This document shows positions 37,118-46,218 of a stretch of DNA of 64,000 bases, piece by piece. The DNA is taken from positions 774,001 to 838,000 of the forward strand of contig NZ_JABWQX020000001.1 in NCBI RefSeq assembly GCF_014268655.2. The letters are read 5' to 3'. The notes under the pieces were generated by a model, which made no database searches, was not told where the DNA came from, and was given only the letters and a program-made list of their open reading frames with translations. A program made the translations under genes and the position numbers. This DNA comes from Pseudomonas marvdashtae (GTDB taxonomy: Bacteria > Pseudomonadota > Gammaproteobacteria > Pseudomonadales > Pseudomonadaceae). Each line of letters starts with the position of its first letter. Within the stretch, counting starts at the first letter, position 1.

Positions 37118-38098
37118 TTACGCCGCACCGTCGAGGAACCGCTCGGCGTAGTGACACGCCACCAGCCGGTTATCCAACGGCCGCAACGCCGGTTCTTCGG
37201 TCTTGCAACGCTCGGTCGCATACGGGCAGCGCTTGTGGAAGGCGCAGCCAGACGGTGGGTTGAGTGGGTTGGGCAGTTCGCCGACGATCTTGATCTTCGG
37301 CTTGTTCGGGTCCGGGTGGATGGTCGGGGTGGCCGACAGCAGCGCCTGGGTGTACGGGTGCAGCGGGCGGCTGTAGATGGACTCGTTGGGGCCCATTTCC
37401 ACTGGGCGGCCGAGGTACATCACCATCACGTCATCGGCGACGTGTTGCACCACCGCCAGGTTGTGGGAAATGAACACGTAGGCAGTGTTGAATTCCTGCT
37501 GCAGGTCCATGAACAGGTTCAACACTTGGGCCTGGATCGACACGTCCAGGGCCGAGGTCGGTTCGTCCGCCACCAACACCTTGGGTTGCAGCATCATGGC
37601 GCGGGCCAGGGCGATGCGCTGGCGCTGGCCGCCGGAGAACATATGCGGGTAGCGCTGGTAATGCTCGGGGCGCAAGCCCACCTGCTTCATCATTGCCTGG
37701 ACTTTGTCGCGCCGTTCGGTGGCTGACAGGTTGGTGTTGATCAGCAATGGCTCGGCCAGTTGATCACCGATCTTCTGCCGTGGGTTGAGGGACGCGTAGG
37801 GGCTCTGGAAGACCATCTGCACGTCTTTGCGCAGTTGCTTGCGTTCGGCCTTGTTGGCGCCGGCCACTTCCTGCCCGGCGATTTTCAAGGAGCCGGAGGA
37901 CGGCTCTTCGATCAGCGTCAGGGCCCGGGCGAGGGTGGATTTGCCGCAACCGGATTCACCGACCACGGCCAGGGTCTTGCCGGCTTCGAGTTCGAACGAC
38001 ACGCCGTTGAGGGCGCGCACGGTCGCATGGCCCTTGAACATGCCACGGGACACTTCGTAATGACGGGTCAGGTCACGGGCGGTAAGTACGACGGCCAT
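37118..38098 (-). CDS. dppF: Dipeptide ABC transporter ATPase DppF
   Basis: One of two ATPases energising dipeptide uptake. The 326-residue protein shows Walker A GESGCGKSTLARAL near residue 49, signature FSGGQRQRIALARAM, Walker B LVADEPTSALDV, and the peptide-transporter C-terminal cluster SGCAFHKRCPYATERC, which binds an iron-sulfur cluster in studied homologs. I take the ATG at 38098, overlapping the dppD stop by one base (TGATG). It is the last gene of the dpp operon. Confidence 0.95.
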   Translation of the reverse strand: MAVVLTARDLTRHYEVSRGMFKGHATVRALNGVSFELEAGKTLAVVGESGCGKSTLARALTLIEEPSSGSLKIAGQEVAGANKAERKQLRKDVQMVFQSPYASLNPRQKIGDQLAEPLLINTNLSATERRDKVQAMMKQVGLRPEHYQRYPHMFSGGQRQRIALARAMMLQPKVLVADEPTSALDVSIQAQVLNLFMDLQQEFNTAYVFISHNLAVVQHVADDVMVMYLGRPVEMGPNESIYSRPLHPYTQALLSATPTIHPDPNKPKIKIVGELPNPLNPPSGCAFHKRCPYATERCKTEEPALRPLDNRLVACHYAERFLDGAA

Positions 38099-39066
38099 CA
38101 CGCCACCTCCTGGTTCAACGGGTAGAAGCAGCGGGCAAGGCTGTTGGATTTCGGGTCGAGGGCTGGGCGCTCCTGGCGGCAGTTATCGCGCACGTACGGG
38201 CAGCGCGGCGACAGCAGGCAGCCCTGCGGACGGTCGTAGCGACCGGGCACGATGCCGGGCAAGGTCGCCAGGCGCTCGGCGCCCATGCTGTGCTCCGGAA
38301 TCGCCGCCAGCAGCGCTTCGCTGTAGGGGTGCGCCGGGATGTCGAACAGCTCCGGCACCTGGCCCACTTCCACGGCTTGGCCGGCGTACATCACGCACAC
38401 GCGCTGGGCGGTTTCGGCCACCACGGCGAGGTCGTGGGTGATCAGCACCAGGCCCATGTCCTGTTCTTTTTGCAGGGCCAGCAGCAGGTCCATGATCTGC
38501 GCCTGGATGGTCACGTCGAGGGCGGTGGTCGGTTCGTCGGCGATCAACAGTTTTGGCTCGCCGGCAATCGCCATGGCAATCGCCACGCGCTGGCTCATGC
38601 CGCCGGACAGTTGATGCGGGTAGGCGTCCATGCGGCTGGAGGCGCCGGGGATCTCGACTTTTTCCAGCAATTCGATAGCGCGCTTGCGGGCGGCCTTGCC
38701 GGACATCTTCAAATGCAGGCGCAGCACTTCTTCGATCTGGAAACCCACGGTGTAGCTGGGATTGAGCGCGGTCATCGGGTCCTGGAAGACCATCGCCAGG
38801 TCCTTGCCGACGATCTGGCGGCGCTGGCGGTTGCTCAGCTTGAGCATGTTCTTGCCGTCGAAGTTCAGCGCATCGGCGGTGACGATGCCGGGGTGCTCGA
38901 TCAGGCCCATCAGCGCCATCATGGTCACGGATTTACCCGAGCCCGATTCGCCGACGATGGCCAATACTTCGCCTTTGTCCACGGACAGGTCGAGGCCGTC
39001 GACCACCGGCACGGCGGTGCCGTCGCCGAAGCGGACGTTGAGATTCTTGATTTCTAGCAGTGACAT
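38098..39066 (-). CDS. dppD: Dipeptide ABC transporter ATPase DppD
   Basis: The second ATPase of the dipeptide transporter, 322 residues. Walker [15 protein letters not shown] is near residue 40, signature [15 protein letters not shown], Walker [14 protein letters not shown], and a C-terminal cysteine cluster [14 protein letters not shown]. The ATG at 39066 ([14 protein letters not shown]) has a GAGGAGATTCCC site. It is 10 bases downstream of dppC and overlaps dppF. Confidence 0.95.
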   Translation of the reverse strand: MSLLEIKNLNVRFGDGTAVPVVDGLDLSVDKGEVLAIVGESGSGKSVTMMALMGLIEHPGIVTADALNFDGKNMLKLSNRQRRQIVGKDLAMVFQDPMTALNPSYTVGFQIEEVLRLHLKMSGKAARKRAIELLEKVEIPGASSRMDAYPHQLSGGMSQRVAIAMAIAGEPKLLIADEPTTALDVTIQAQIMDLLLALQKEQDMGLVLITHDLAVVAETAQRVCVMYAGQAVEVGQVPELFDIPAHPYSEALLAAIPEHSMGAERLATLPGIVPGRYDRPQGCLLSPRCPYVRDNCRQERPALDPKSNSLARCFYPLNQEVA

Positions 39067-39076
39067 GGGAATCTCC

Positions 39077-39988
39077 TCAGGCGGCATTCTTGAGTTTGGG
39101 GTCCAGCGCATCGCGCAGCCCGTCGCCCATCAGGTTGATTGCCAGCACGCTGAGCAAAATGGTCAAGCCAGGCAGGCTCACGACCCACCACGCGCGTTCG
39201 ATGTAGTCGCGGGCCGAAGCCAGCATGGTGCCCCACTCGGGGGTTGGCGGTTGTACGCCGAGGCCGAGGAAACCCAGGGCGGCGGCGTCGAGGATCGCCG
39301 AGGAAAAGCTCAGCGTCGCCTGGACGATCAGCGGTGCCATGCAGTTGGGCAGCACGGTGATGAACATCAGGCGCGGCAGGCCGGCACCGGCCAGGCGGGC
39401 GGCGGTCACGTAGTCGCGGTTCAGTTCGCCCATCACGGCGGCGCGGGTCAGGCGCACGTAGGACGGCAGCGAGACGATGGCGATGGCGATCACGGTGTTG
39501 ATCAGGCCTGGGCCGAGGATGGCGACGATCGCCACGGCCAGCAGCAGCGATGGCAGGGCGAGCATGATGTCCATCAGGCGCATGATGGTCGGGCCGAGGA
39601 TGCGCGGGAAGAACCCGGCGAACAGCCCCAGCAGGATGCCCGGGATCAGCGACATCACCACCGACGACAAGCCGATCAGCAGCGACAGGCGCGAACCCTG
39701 GATCAGGCGCGACAGCAGGTCGCGGCCCAGCTCGTCGGTGCCCAGCAGGAATTGCATTTGCCCGCCTTCTAGCCACGCCGGCGGCGTCAGCAGGAAGTCA
39801 CGGTATTGCTCGCTCGGGTCGTGCGGCGCGACCCACGGCGCGAAGAGTGCGCAGAACACGATCAGGATCATGAACATCAGCCCGGCCACGGCGCCCTTGT
39901 TGCGGGAAAACGCCTGCCAGAATTCTTTGTAAGGGGACGGATACAGCAGGCTTTGATCGACTGCTACCGCGGTAGTTGGAGTACTCAT
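39077..39988 (-). CDS. dppC: Dipeptide ABC transporter permease DppC
   Basis: A 303-residue inner-membrane permease of the DppC/OppC type: a cytoplasmic N-terminus ([20 protein letters not shown]) leads to a first helix near 30-50, then periplasmic [20 protein letters not shown] near 90-110, and helices with the coupling motif [17 protein letters not shown] close to the C-terminus. I chose the ATG at 39988 ([11 protein letters not shown]); the open frame extends to 40030 without support. It lies 10 bases downstream of dppB. Confidence 0.95.
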   Translation of the reverse strand: MSTPTTAVAVDQSLLYPSPYKEFWQAFSRNKGAVAGLMFMILIVFCALFAPWVAPHDPSEQYRDFLLTPPAWLEGGQMQFLLGTDELGRDLLSRLIQGSRLSLLIGLSSVVMSLIPGILLGLFAGFFPRILGPTIMRLMDIMLALPSLLLAVAIVAILGPGLINTVIAIAIVSLPSYVRLTRAAVMGELNRDYVTAARLAGAGLPRLMFITVLPNCMAPLIVQATLSFSSAILDAAALGFLGLGVQPPTPEWGTMLASARDYIERAWWVVSLPGLTILLSVLAINLMGDGLRDALDPKLKNAA

Positions 39989-39998
39989 GGTTTTGATC

Positions 39999-41009
39999 TC
40001 AGCGCTGGTGACGGATGCGTGGGTTGGCAAAGCCGTAGAGGATGTCCACGACGAAGTTGACCAGAATCACCAGGCAGGCGATTAACAGGATGCCGTTCTG
40101 CACCACGGGATAGTCCCGGGCGCCGATGGCTTCGATCAGCCACTTGCCGATGCCCGGCCAGGAGAAGATCGTTTCGGTCAGGACCGCACCGGCCAGCAGA
40201 GTGCCGACTTGCAGGCCGACCACGGTCAGCACCGGAATCAGTGCGTTGCGCAGGCCATGCACGAACACCACGCGCGACGGCGACAGGCCTTTGGCGCGGG
40301 CGGTGCGGATGTAGTCCTCGCGCAGCACTTCGAGCATCGAGGAACGGGTCATGCGGGCGATCACCGCCAGCGGAATGGTGCCCAGCACGATGGCCGGCAG
40401 GATCAGGTGGTGCAAGGCATCGAGGAACGCGCCCGGCTCATCGGCCAGCAGTGTGTCGATCAGCATGAAACCGGTTTTCGGCTCGATGTCGTAGAGCAGG
40501 TCGATCCGTCCCGACACCGGCGTCCAGCCCAGGGACACCGAGAAGAACATGATCAGGATCAGGCCCCACCAGAAGATCGGCATCGAATACCCCGCCAGGG
40601 AGATGCCCATCACCCCATGGTCGAACAGGGATCCTCGTTTGAGTGCCGCAATCACCCCGGCCAGCAGGCCCAGGATGCCGGCGAACAACAGCGCGGCCAG
40701 GGACAATTCCAGGGTCGCGGGAAACAGGGAGCTGAACTCGGTCCAGACGCTTTCGCGGGTGCGCAGCGATTCGCCGAGATCGCCCTGGGCCAGTTTGCCG
40801 ATGTAGTCCAGGTACTGGGCATACAGCGGTTTGTTGAGGCCAAGGCGTTCCATTGCCTGTGCATGCATTTCGGGATCGACCCGACGTTCGCCCATCATCA
40901 CTTCCACGGGGTCGCCGGGGATCATGCGAATCAACGCGAAAGTCAGCAAGGTGATGCCGAAGAACGTGGGGATCAATAACCCCAGTCGGCGGGCAATAAA
41001 ACTAAACAT
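39999..41009 (-). CDS. dppB: Dipeptide ABC transporter permease DppB
   Basis: A 336-residue permease with the family's N-terminal helix (RRLGLLIPTFFGITLLTFAL), the conserved IPGDPVEVMMGERRVDPE segment, and the coupling loop TRSSMLEVLREDYIRTARAK near residue 220. It begins the transporter part of the operon, 76 bases after dppA, with a perfect hairpin in the gap. Confidence 0.95.
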   Translation of the reverse strand: MFSFIARRLGLLIPTFFGITLLTFALIRMIPGDPVEVMMGERRVDPEMHAQAMERLGLNKPLYAQYLDYIGKLAQGDLGESLRTRESVWTEFSSLFPATLELSLAALLFAGILGLLAGVIAALKRGSLFDHGVMGISLAGYSMPIFWWGLILIMFFSVSLGWTPVSGRIDLLYDIEPKTGFMLIDTLLADEPGAFLDALHHLILPAIVLGTIPLAVIARMTRSSMLEVLREDYIRTARAKGLSPSRVVFVHGLRNALIPVLTVVGLQVGTLLAGAVLTETIFSWPGIGKWLIEAIGARDYPVVQNGILLIACLVILVNFVVDILYGFANPRIRHQR

Positions 41010-41041
41010 CTTCAGGTGTACCTCATCAGCCGGTTAGGCGT

Positions 41042-41075
41042 GTCCTTGGACGCTTGGGGTCAAGCGTCCAAGGAC
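41042..41075. other. Strong hairpin between dppA and dppB
   Basis: GTCCTTGGACGCTTG and its exact complement form a 15-base perfect stem around GGGT, 11 bases after the dppA stop. The minus strand, which carries dpp transcription, has no T run after it, so it is not a standard terminator for dppA. Such hairpins commonly protect the 3' end of abundant binding-protein mRNA. Confidence 0.8.
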
Positions 41076-41085
41076 GTTTTCTTAT

Positions 41086-42681
41086 CTACTTCACCTGGGT
41101 GGTGGCGAAGTTATTGGTGGTGAGCGGGCTAATCACGTAGCCCTCTACGTTCTTGCGCATTGCCGTGAACATCCGGGTGTGGGCCATGCTGATCCATGGC
41201 TGGTCCTGGTTGAAAATCACCTGGGCCTGTTCATAGAGCTTGGCGCGCTCCTCGGGGTTCACTGTGGCGCGTGCCTGGTCGAGCAGCGCCTGGAATTTCT
41301 CATTGCACCAGCGCGCGTAGTTTTCGCCGTTCTTGGCCGCTTCGCAACTGAGCATAGGCGTCAGGAAGTTATCCGGGTCGCCGTTGTCGCCCGCCCATCC
41401 GGCGGAGACCATGTCGTGCTCGCCGTTTTTCGCGCGCTTGAGCATTTCGCCCCATTCCATCACGCGGATATCGACCTTGATCCCGACTTTCGCCAGGTCG
41501 GCCTGCATCATCTGCGCGCCGAGCATCGGATTGGGGTTGGTCGGGCCACCGCCGTTGCGGGTGAACAGGGTGAACACGGTGCCTTCCGGCACGCCGGCTT
41601 CCTTGAGCAACTGGCGAGCCTTGTCCAGGTCGCGGGTCGGGTTCTTCAGGTCGTGGTTGTAGCCCAGCAGCGTTGGCGGGTACGGGTTGACCGCGACGGT
41701 GGCGTTGCCCTTGCCAAACAGCGCGTTGACGTAGGCTTCCTTGTCGAAGGCCAGGTCGATGGCTTTGCGCACCCGCACGTCGCTCATGTATTTGTGGCTG
41801 GTGTTCAGCGCGGTGTAGGAAACGGTCATCGCGTCCAGCTCGGTGACCTTCAGGTTCGGGTCTTTCTTGATGCTGGGGATGTCATCGGGCTTGGGGTACA
41901 GCGCAATCTGGCACTCATTGGTCTTGAGCTTCTGCATGCGCACGTTGTTGTCGGTGGCGATGGCCAAAATCAGTGCATCGGCCGGCGGCTTGCCACGGAA
42001 GTAGTCCGGGTTGGCCTTGAAGCGAACCTGGGCGTCCTTGTTGTAGCGCTGGAACACGAAGGGGCCGGTGCCGATCGGCTTGCTGTTCAAGTCGCCGGCC
42101 TTATTGGCCTTGAGCAACTGGTCGGCGTATTCGGCCGGGTAGATCGAGGAGAAGGCCATGGCGATGTCGGCCAGGAACGGCGCTTCGCGGCGGGTCAGGG
42201 TGAACTTGACCGTGTGCTCATCGACTTTCTCGACGTTTTTCAACAGTTCCTTGAAACCCATGCTTTCAAAGTACGGGAAGCCCACGCTCGACAGTTTGTG
42301 CCACGGGTGATTCGGGTCCAGCTGGCGCTGGAAGCTCCAGACCACATCGTCAGCGTTCATGTCGCGGGTCGGCTTGAAGTATTCGGTGGTGTGGAACTTG
42401 ACGCCTTTGCGCAGGTGAAAGGTGTACGTCAGGCCGTCGTCACTGATGTCCCAGGATTCAGCCAGGGCCGGAATCACATCGGTGGTGCCGGGCTTGAAGT
42501 CGGCCAGGCGATTGAAAATGGTTTCTGCCGCGGCGTCGGCGGTGACTGCAGTCGTGTACTGGACAATGTCGAAGCCTTCCGGGCTGGCTTCTGTACAAAC
42601 CACCAAGGGTTTGGCCGTGGCGCCAACGGCGACACTCAGCAGCGCGGCGGCGATGGCGGCGCGTAGGGGAATCATGTTCAT
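41086..42681 (-). CDS. dppA: Dipeptide ABC transporter substrate-binding protein
   Basis: The 531-residue periplasmic binding protein has a signal peptide (MNMIPLRAAIAAALLSVAVG, cleavage after TAK or ATA) and the SBP_bac_5 body: LVVCTEASPEGFD, YTFHLRKGVKFHTTEYFKPT near residue 92, YIALN-type strands, and AGWAGDNGDPDNFLTPMLSC near residue 430. The start ATG at 42681 follows GAGGATTGACG. It is the binding protein nearest dppBCDF and is separated from opdP by a terminator, so it likely has its own promoter. Ligand preference cannot be read. Confidence 0.93.
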   Translation of the reverse strand: MNMIPLRAAIAAALLSVAVGATAKPLVVCTEASPEGFDIVQYTTAVTADAAAETIFNRLADFKPGTTDVIPALAESWDISDDGLTYTFHLRKGVKFHTTEYFKPTRDMNADDVVWSFQRQLDPNHPWHKLSSVGFPYFESMGFKELLKNVEKVDEHTVKFTLTRREAPFLADIAMAFSSIYPAEYADQLLKANKAGDLNSKPIGTGPFVFQRYNKDAQVRFKANPDYFRGKPPADALILAIATDNNVRMQKLKTNECQIALYPKPDDIPSIKKDPNLKVTELDAMTVSYTALNTSHKYMSDVRVRKAIDLAFDKEAYVNALFGKGNATVAVNPYPPTLLGYNHDLKNPTRDLDKARQLLKEAGVPEGTVFTLFTRNGGGPTNPNPMLGAQMMQADLAKVGIKVDIRVMEWGEMLKRAKNGEHDMVSAGWAGDNGDPDNFLTPMLSCEAAKNGENYARWCNEKFQALLDQARATVNPEERAKLYEQAQVIFNQDQPWISMAHTRMFTAMRKNVEGYVISPLTTNNFATTQVK

Positions 42682-42710
42682 CGTCAATCCTCTGCAATCG
42701 GTTGAACGGC

Positions 42711-42749
42711 AAAAAACCGAGCGGTCGACCTTGTGGGTCGACCGTCGGT
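42711..42749 (-). terminator. Terminator after opdP
   Basis: On the minus strand, CCGACGGTCGACC and GGTCGACCGCTCGG form a long stem around CACAA, followed by six T. It starts eight bases after the opdP stop codon and separates opdP from dppA. Confidence 0.88.
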
Positions 42750-42756
42750 GGAAAGG

Positions 42757-44136
42757 TTAGAGAATGTTGAACGGGATGGTGGTGACCAGGCGGAATTCGT
42801 TGAGGTTGCCATCAGCCTGGTTTTCGCTGGCGCGGTGCGTGGTGTAGGTGGCGCGTACAGCGGTGGCTTTCAGCGGGCCGCTTTGTACGGCGTACGACGC
42901 ACCGATGCCGTATTCGTAGTGATGCTCACCGTCCATGGCTCTCACATCGGAATAGCCGGTGCTGTTGTAATGCGTACCATCGATGCCCCAGCCGCGAGCC
43001 TGGTAGATGTTGAACTTCAGGCCAGGCACGCCGTATTCGGCCATGTTCAGGCCGTAGGCGATCTGGAAGGATTTCTCGTTCGGACCGTTGAAGTCCGACA
43101 GCAGGGAGTTGGCCAGGTAGATGCCGTTGGTTTCGTGCAGGTAGTCGAAGTACTCGTTACCGTCCACTTCCTGGTACGAGAACGTCAGGCTGTGGGCCTG
43201 GTGAGTCAGACCAAACGACAGGGAGTAGGTATTGTTGTCGATATCACCCAGTTCGCTTTTGCCCGAATCCACAGTCCTGTAGTAGTTCAGGCCGGTGGTC
43301 AGGCTCAGCACCGAGCTGTCGCCCAATACGTGACTGGCGCCGAAGTAGTATTGGTTCCACAGGTCTTCGGCCTGGGTGCCCCACAGGCTGGTGGTGAGGC
43401 TGGCGAATGGCTGGTAAGTGATACCAGCGGTGTTCACGTGATCAGCTTCGGCCGAGGAACTGCCGTATTCGGAGCGGAACTTGGCGAGGCTTTGCTCGGT
43501 GCGTGGAGAGTTGCGGTCGAAGGTCGCGACGTCGAATGCCAGGTTCTCGAGTTCTTCGCTGTGCAGGCTCACACCCTGGAAGCTCGAAGGCAGGGCGCGG
43601 TTACCGATGACGTCGACCATCGGGCTGCTGAAGTTTTGGCGACCGGCGGTCAGCGTGGTGTTGGAAACGCGTGCCTTGACGTTCGCCAGGCCCAGTTTGC
43701 TCCATTGGTCGACGGCGTCGCCGTCGGAGTGCGCCAGGGTACGGTTGGAACCGCCCATGATGTCATCGTGGTCGCCGAGCAACGCGATCGCGTTATAGGC
43801 CGCGACTTCGGTGCTGAAGCCAACGGTGCCTTGGGTGAAGCCGGAGGTGTAGTTCAGGATGGTGCCCTGGACCCAGTTGGTACGGCGCGAATCGCGGTGT
43901 TCAACACCGTCGCGCGTGTAGCTGAACGCGCTGCCGCGGCGTCTCAGTTCGTTGGAATACCAGTTACGGGTGGTGCCACTGACCGACTGGCCTTCTACGA
44001 AACCGGTGGCTTCGGATTGAGCGCTGGTGGTCTTGACGGTCACCGGATTGAACGCCTGGCTCTGCGATTCTGCGTAAGCCGTGGCGGTGATGCTGCTGAT
44101 GGCCAAGGCCAGTATCGCGGTGCTGCTCAGTTTCAT
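42757..44136 (-). CDS. opdP: OprD-family outer-membrane porin, dipeptide type (OpdP)
   Basis: A 459-residue OprD-family porin that lets substrates cross the outer membrane. It has a signal peptide (MKLSSTAILALAISSITATA, cleavage near AYA-ES), alternating beta-strand pattern throughout, the GFVEGQSV start of the mature barrel, NYTSGFTQGTVGFSTEVAAY near residue 75, and a terminal strand ending in FNIL. Its place among dipeptide transporter genes matches P. aeruginosa opdP (PA4501), a glycine-glutamate porin as I recall. The ATG at 44136 follows AGGAGCGTTACC. Confidence 0.88.
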   Translation of the reverse strand: MKLSSTAILALAISSITATAYAESQSQAFNPVTVKTTSAQSEATGFVEGQSVSGTTRNWYSNELRRRGSAFSYTRDGVEHRDSRRTNWVQGTILNYTSGFTQGTVGFSTEVAAYNAIALLGDHDDIMGGSNRTLAHSDGDAVDQWSKLGLANVKARVSNTTLTAGRQNFSSPMVDVIGNRALPSSFQGVSLHSEELENLAFDVATFDRNSPRTEQSLAKFRSEYGSSSAEADHVNTAGITYQPFASLTTSLWGTQAEDLWNQYYFGASHVLGDSSVLSLTTGLNYYRTVDSGKSELGDIDNNTYSLSFGLTHQAHSLTFSYQEVDGNEYFDYLHETNGIYLANSLLSDFNGPNEKSFQIAYGLNMAEYGVPGLKFNIYQARGWGIDGTHYNSTGYSDVRAMDGEHHYEYGIGASYAVQSGPLKATAVRATYTTHRASENQADGNLNEFRLVTTIPFNIL

Positions 44137-44218
44137 GGGTAACGCTCCTTTTTCTTTCTTTTTCATGCCGTTCTTTTTTGGTGATACGGCTATCGGTTTT
44201 ACAACTCATTCACAGCTT

Positions 44219-44230
44219 GCAAACGTTTGC
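44219..44230. promoter_or_regulatory. Operator-like palindrome upstream of opdP
   Basis: GCAAACGTTTGC is a perfect 12-base palindrome of the LacI/PurR type, 83 bases before opdP. Its centre AAACGTTT is identical to the centre of the Cra site at 13485-13496. The regulator is unknown. Confidence 0.5.
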
Positions 44231-44265
44231 TTGACGCCTGATTGGCGAATTACGGCAAGACGTCG

Positions 44266-44294
44266 GCGTGGGGCTTCCAAAGGGAAGCCCGCGC
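44266..44294. other. Hairpin between the second binding-protein gene and opdP
   Basis: GCGTGGGGCTTCC pairs with GGAAGCCCGCGC (one G-T-type mismatch) around AAA, 16 bases downstream of opdP's operator region and 16 before the next gene's stop. On the minus strand it follows that gene; no T run is present. Confidence 0.6.
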
Positions 44295-44309
44295 TGTGTG
44301 GCTAGACGG

Positions 44310-45911
44310 TTATGGGTTCAGGCTGACGCCCGAGAAGACGTTGCGACCGAAGGGGCTGACTTTGAACCCTTCGACTTTGGTGCTCAGCGGCTGGTTGACC
44401 GTCGAGTGTGCAACAGGGGTGATCGGCACTTGCTGCTTGAGCAACTGCTGGGCCTGTTTGTAGAGCACGGTGCGCTGGTCGCGGTCGGTGACGACCTTGG
44501 CCTGCTTGATCAGCTTGTCGTAATCCTGGTCACACCACATGGAGTAGTTGTTGCCACCGATGGCGTCGCAGCTGTACAGCGTGCCCAGCCAGTTGTCCGG
44601 GTCGCCATTGTCGCCGGTCCAGCCGATCAGACTGATGTCGTGCTCGCCGTTCTTGGTGCGCTTGATGTACTCGCCCCATTCGTAGCTGACGATCTTCACT
44701 TTCAAGCCGATCTTCGCCCAGTCGGCCTGGAGCATCTCGGCCATCAGCTTGGCGTTGGGGTTGTACGGGCGTTGCACGGGCATGGCCCAGAGGGTGATCT
44801 CGGTGCCTTCCTTGACGCCGGCGGCCTTGAGCAACTCCTTGGCTTTTTCCGGGTTGTAGGGCGTGTCCTTGATGGTCTCATCGTAGGACCATTGGGTCGG
44901 TGGCATGGCGTTCTGCGCCAGTTGCCCCGCGCCCTGGTACACGGCGTTGAGAATGCCTTGCTTGTTCACCGCCATGTCCAGCGCCCGGCGCACTTCGACC
45001 TGGTCGAACGGCTTGTGGCGGGTGTTGTAGGCGATGTAGCCGAGGTTGAAACCGGGTTTTTCGATCAACTGCAGCTTGGGGTCGTTCTTCAAGGCCGGCA
45101 CGTCCGCCGGACGCGGATGCAGGGTGACCTGGCATTCGTTGGCCTTGAGCTTCTGCACCCGTACCGACGCGTCGGTGTTGATGGAGAAAATCAGGTTTTT
45201 CAGCTTCACCCGCTCCGGTGCCCAGTACTTCTCGTTGGCGACATAACGGATGTTGGAGTCTTTCTGATAGCTCTTGAATTCGAACGGCCCGGTGCCGATC
45301 GGCTTCTGGTTGATGTCGCTCGGCTTGCCGCCCTTGAGCAACTGATCCGCGTATTCGGCCGAGAGGATCGAGGCGAAGCTCATGGCGATGTTCTGGATGA
45401 ACGCGGCGTCCACGCTGTTGAGCGTCATGACCACGGTCAACGGCCCGGTCGCTTCCACCTTGGCGATGTTCTTGTTCAGGCTCATGCCGTTGAAGTACGG
45501 GAACTCGGTGGGGTAGGCCTTGCGGAACGGATGTTGCGGATCAAGCATGCGATTGAAGGTGAACAGCACGTCGTCGGCGTTGAAATCTCGAGTCGGCGTG
45601 AAGTAATCGGTGGTATGAAATTTCACCCCTTCGCGCAGGTGGAAGGTGTACTTCAAGCCGTCTTCGGAAATGTCCCAGCTTGTCGCCAGGCCCGGGACTA
45701 CGTTGGTCGCGCCTTTTTCAAACTCGGCCAAGCGGTTGTACAGCGGCTCGGCGGCATCGTTATCCGTGGCGGTGGTGTACTGCGCGGTGTCGAAACCGGC
45801 GGGGCTGCCTTCGGAACAGAACACCAGGCTGCCGCCGGCGGCCTGGGCTGCGGATGTGGTGGCCAACAGGCCGGTGCCCAGCAATGCGGATAAAACCAAG
45901 GTATGGCGCAT
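44310..45911 (-). CDS. DppA-family peptide-binding protein (copy 2)
   Basis: A 533-residue periplasmic binding protein for peptides. Signal peptide MRHTLVLSALLGTGLLATTS with cleavage after AQA; then LVFCSEGSPAGFDTAQYTTA, FHLREGVKFHTTDYFTPTRD, WAMPVQRPYNPNAKLMAEML and GWTGDNGDPDNWLGTLYSCD, ending SPFGRNVFSGVSLNP. It is closely related to the protein at 46219-47844. The ATG at 45911 has a GAGAGGGAGCGTC site. Its position upstream of opdP and dppA corresponds to the run of dppA paralogs in P. aeruginosa. Confidence 0.9.
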   Translation of the reverse strand: MRHTLVLSALLGTGLLATTSAAQAAGGSLVFCSEGSPAGFDTAQYTTATDNDAAEPLYNRLAEFEKGATNVVPGLATSWDISEDGLKYTFHLREGVKFHTTDYFTPTRDFNADDVLFTFNRMLDPQHPFRKAYPTEFPYFNGMSLNKNIAKVEATGPLTVVMTLNSVDAAFIQNIAMSFASILSAEYADQLLKGGKPSDINQKPIGTGPFEFKSYQKDSNIRYVANEKYWAPERVKLKNLIFSINTDASVRVQKLKANECQVTLHPRPADVPALKNDPKLQLIEKPGFNLGYIAYNTRHKPFDQVEVRRALDMAVNKQGILNAVYQGAGQLAQNAMPPTQWSYDETIKDTPYNPEKAKELLKAAGVKEGTEITLWAMPVQRPYNPNAKLMAEMLQADWAKIGLKVKIVSYEWGEYIKRTKNGEHDISLIGWTGDNGDPDNWLGTLYSCDAIGGNNYSMWCDQDYDKLIKQAKVVTDRDQRTVLYKQAQQLLKQQVPITPVAHSTVNQPLSTKVEGFKVSPFGRNVFSGVSLNP

Positions 45912-46181
45912 GACGCTCCCTCTCTCGTTCGGGGTGTTTGGCAGTGAACCGGCGTCCTTCCGGGGACAGGTCCGGGGCACTGGGCTCATTCCATTGCGTA
46001 AACAGCGATGCCGCAGGATTGGCAAACCGTCAGCCCCGACGGTAAGAGTCGTGGACCAGGCGGTATATGCGTAATGCCTGAAAGACTTGTGGGAAAAGGC
46101 GACACGTCCTAAACCAACTGCTGTGGTACGCAGTGCTTTTGGATGTAGGCAATTTCCTGGGTCTTGGTCTCGGCAGATAAA

Positions 46182-46213
46182 GCAACGGCGACGTTGAAAA
46201 CGTCGCCGTTGCC
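46182..46213 (-). terminator. Terminator-like hairpin after the third binding-protein gene
   Basis: CAACGGCGACGTT and AACGTCGCCGTTG form a 13-base perfect stem around GAA, six bases after the stop at 46219; the minus strand then reads CTTTAT. It probably ends or trims the mRNA of that gene. Confidence 0.75.
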
Positions 46214-46218
46214 CATCG

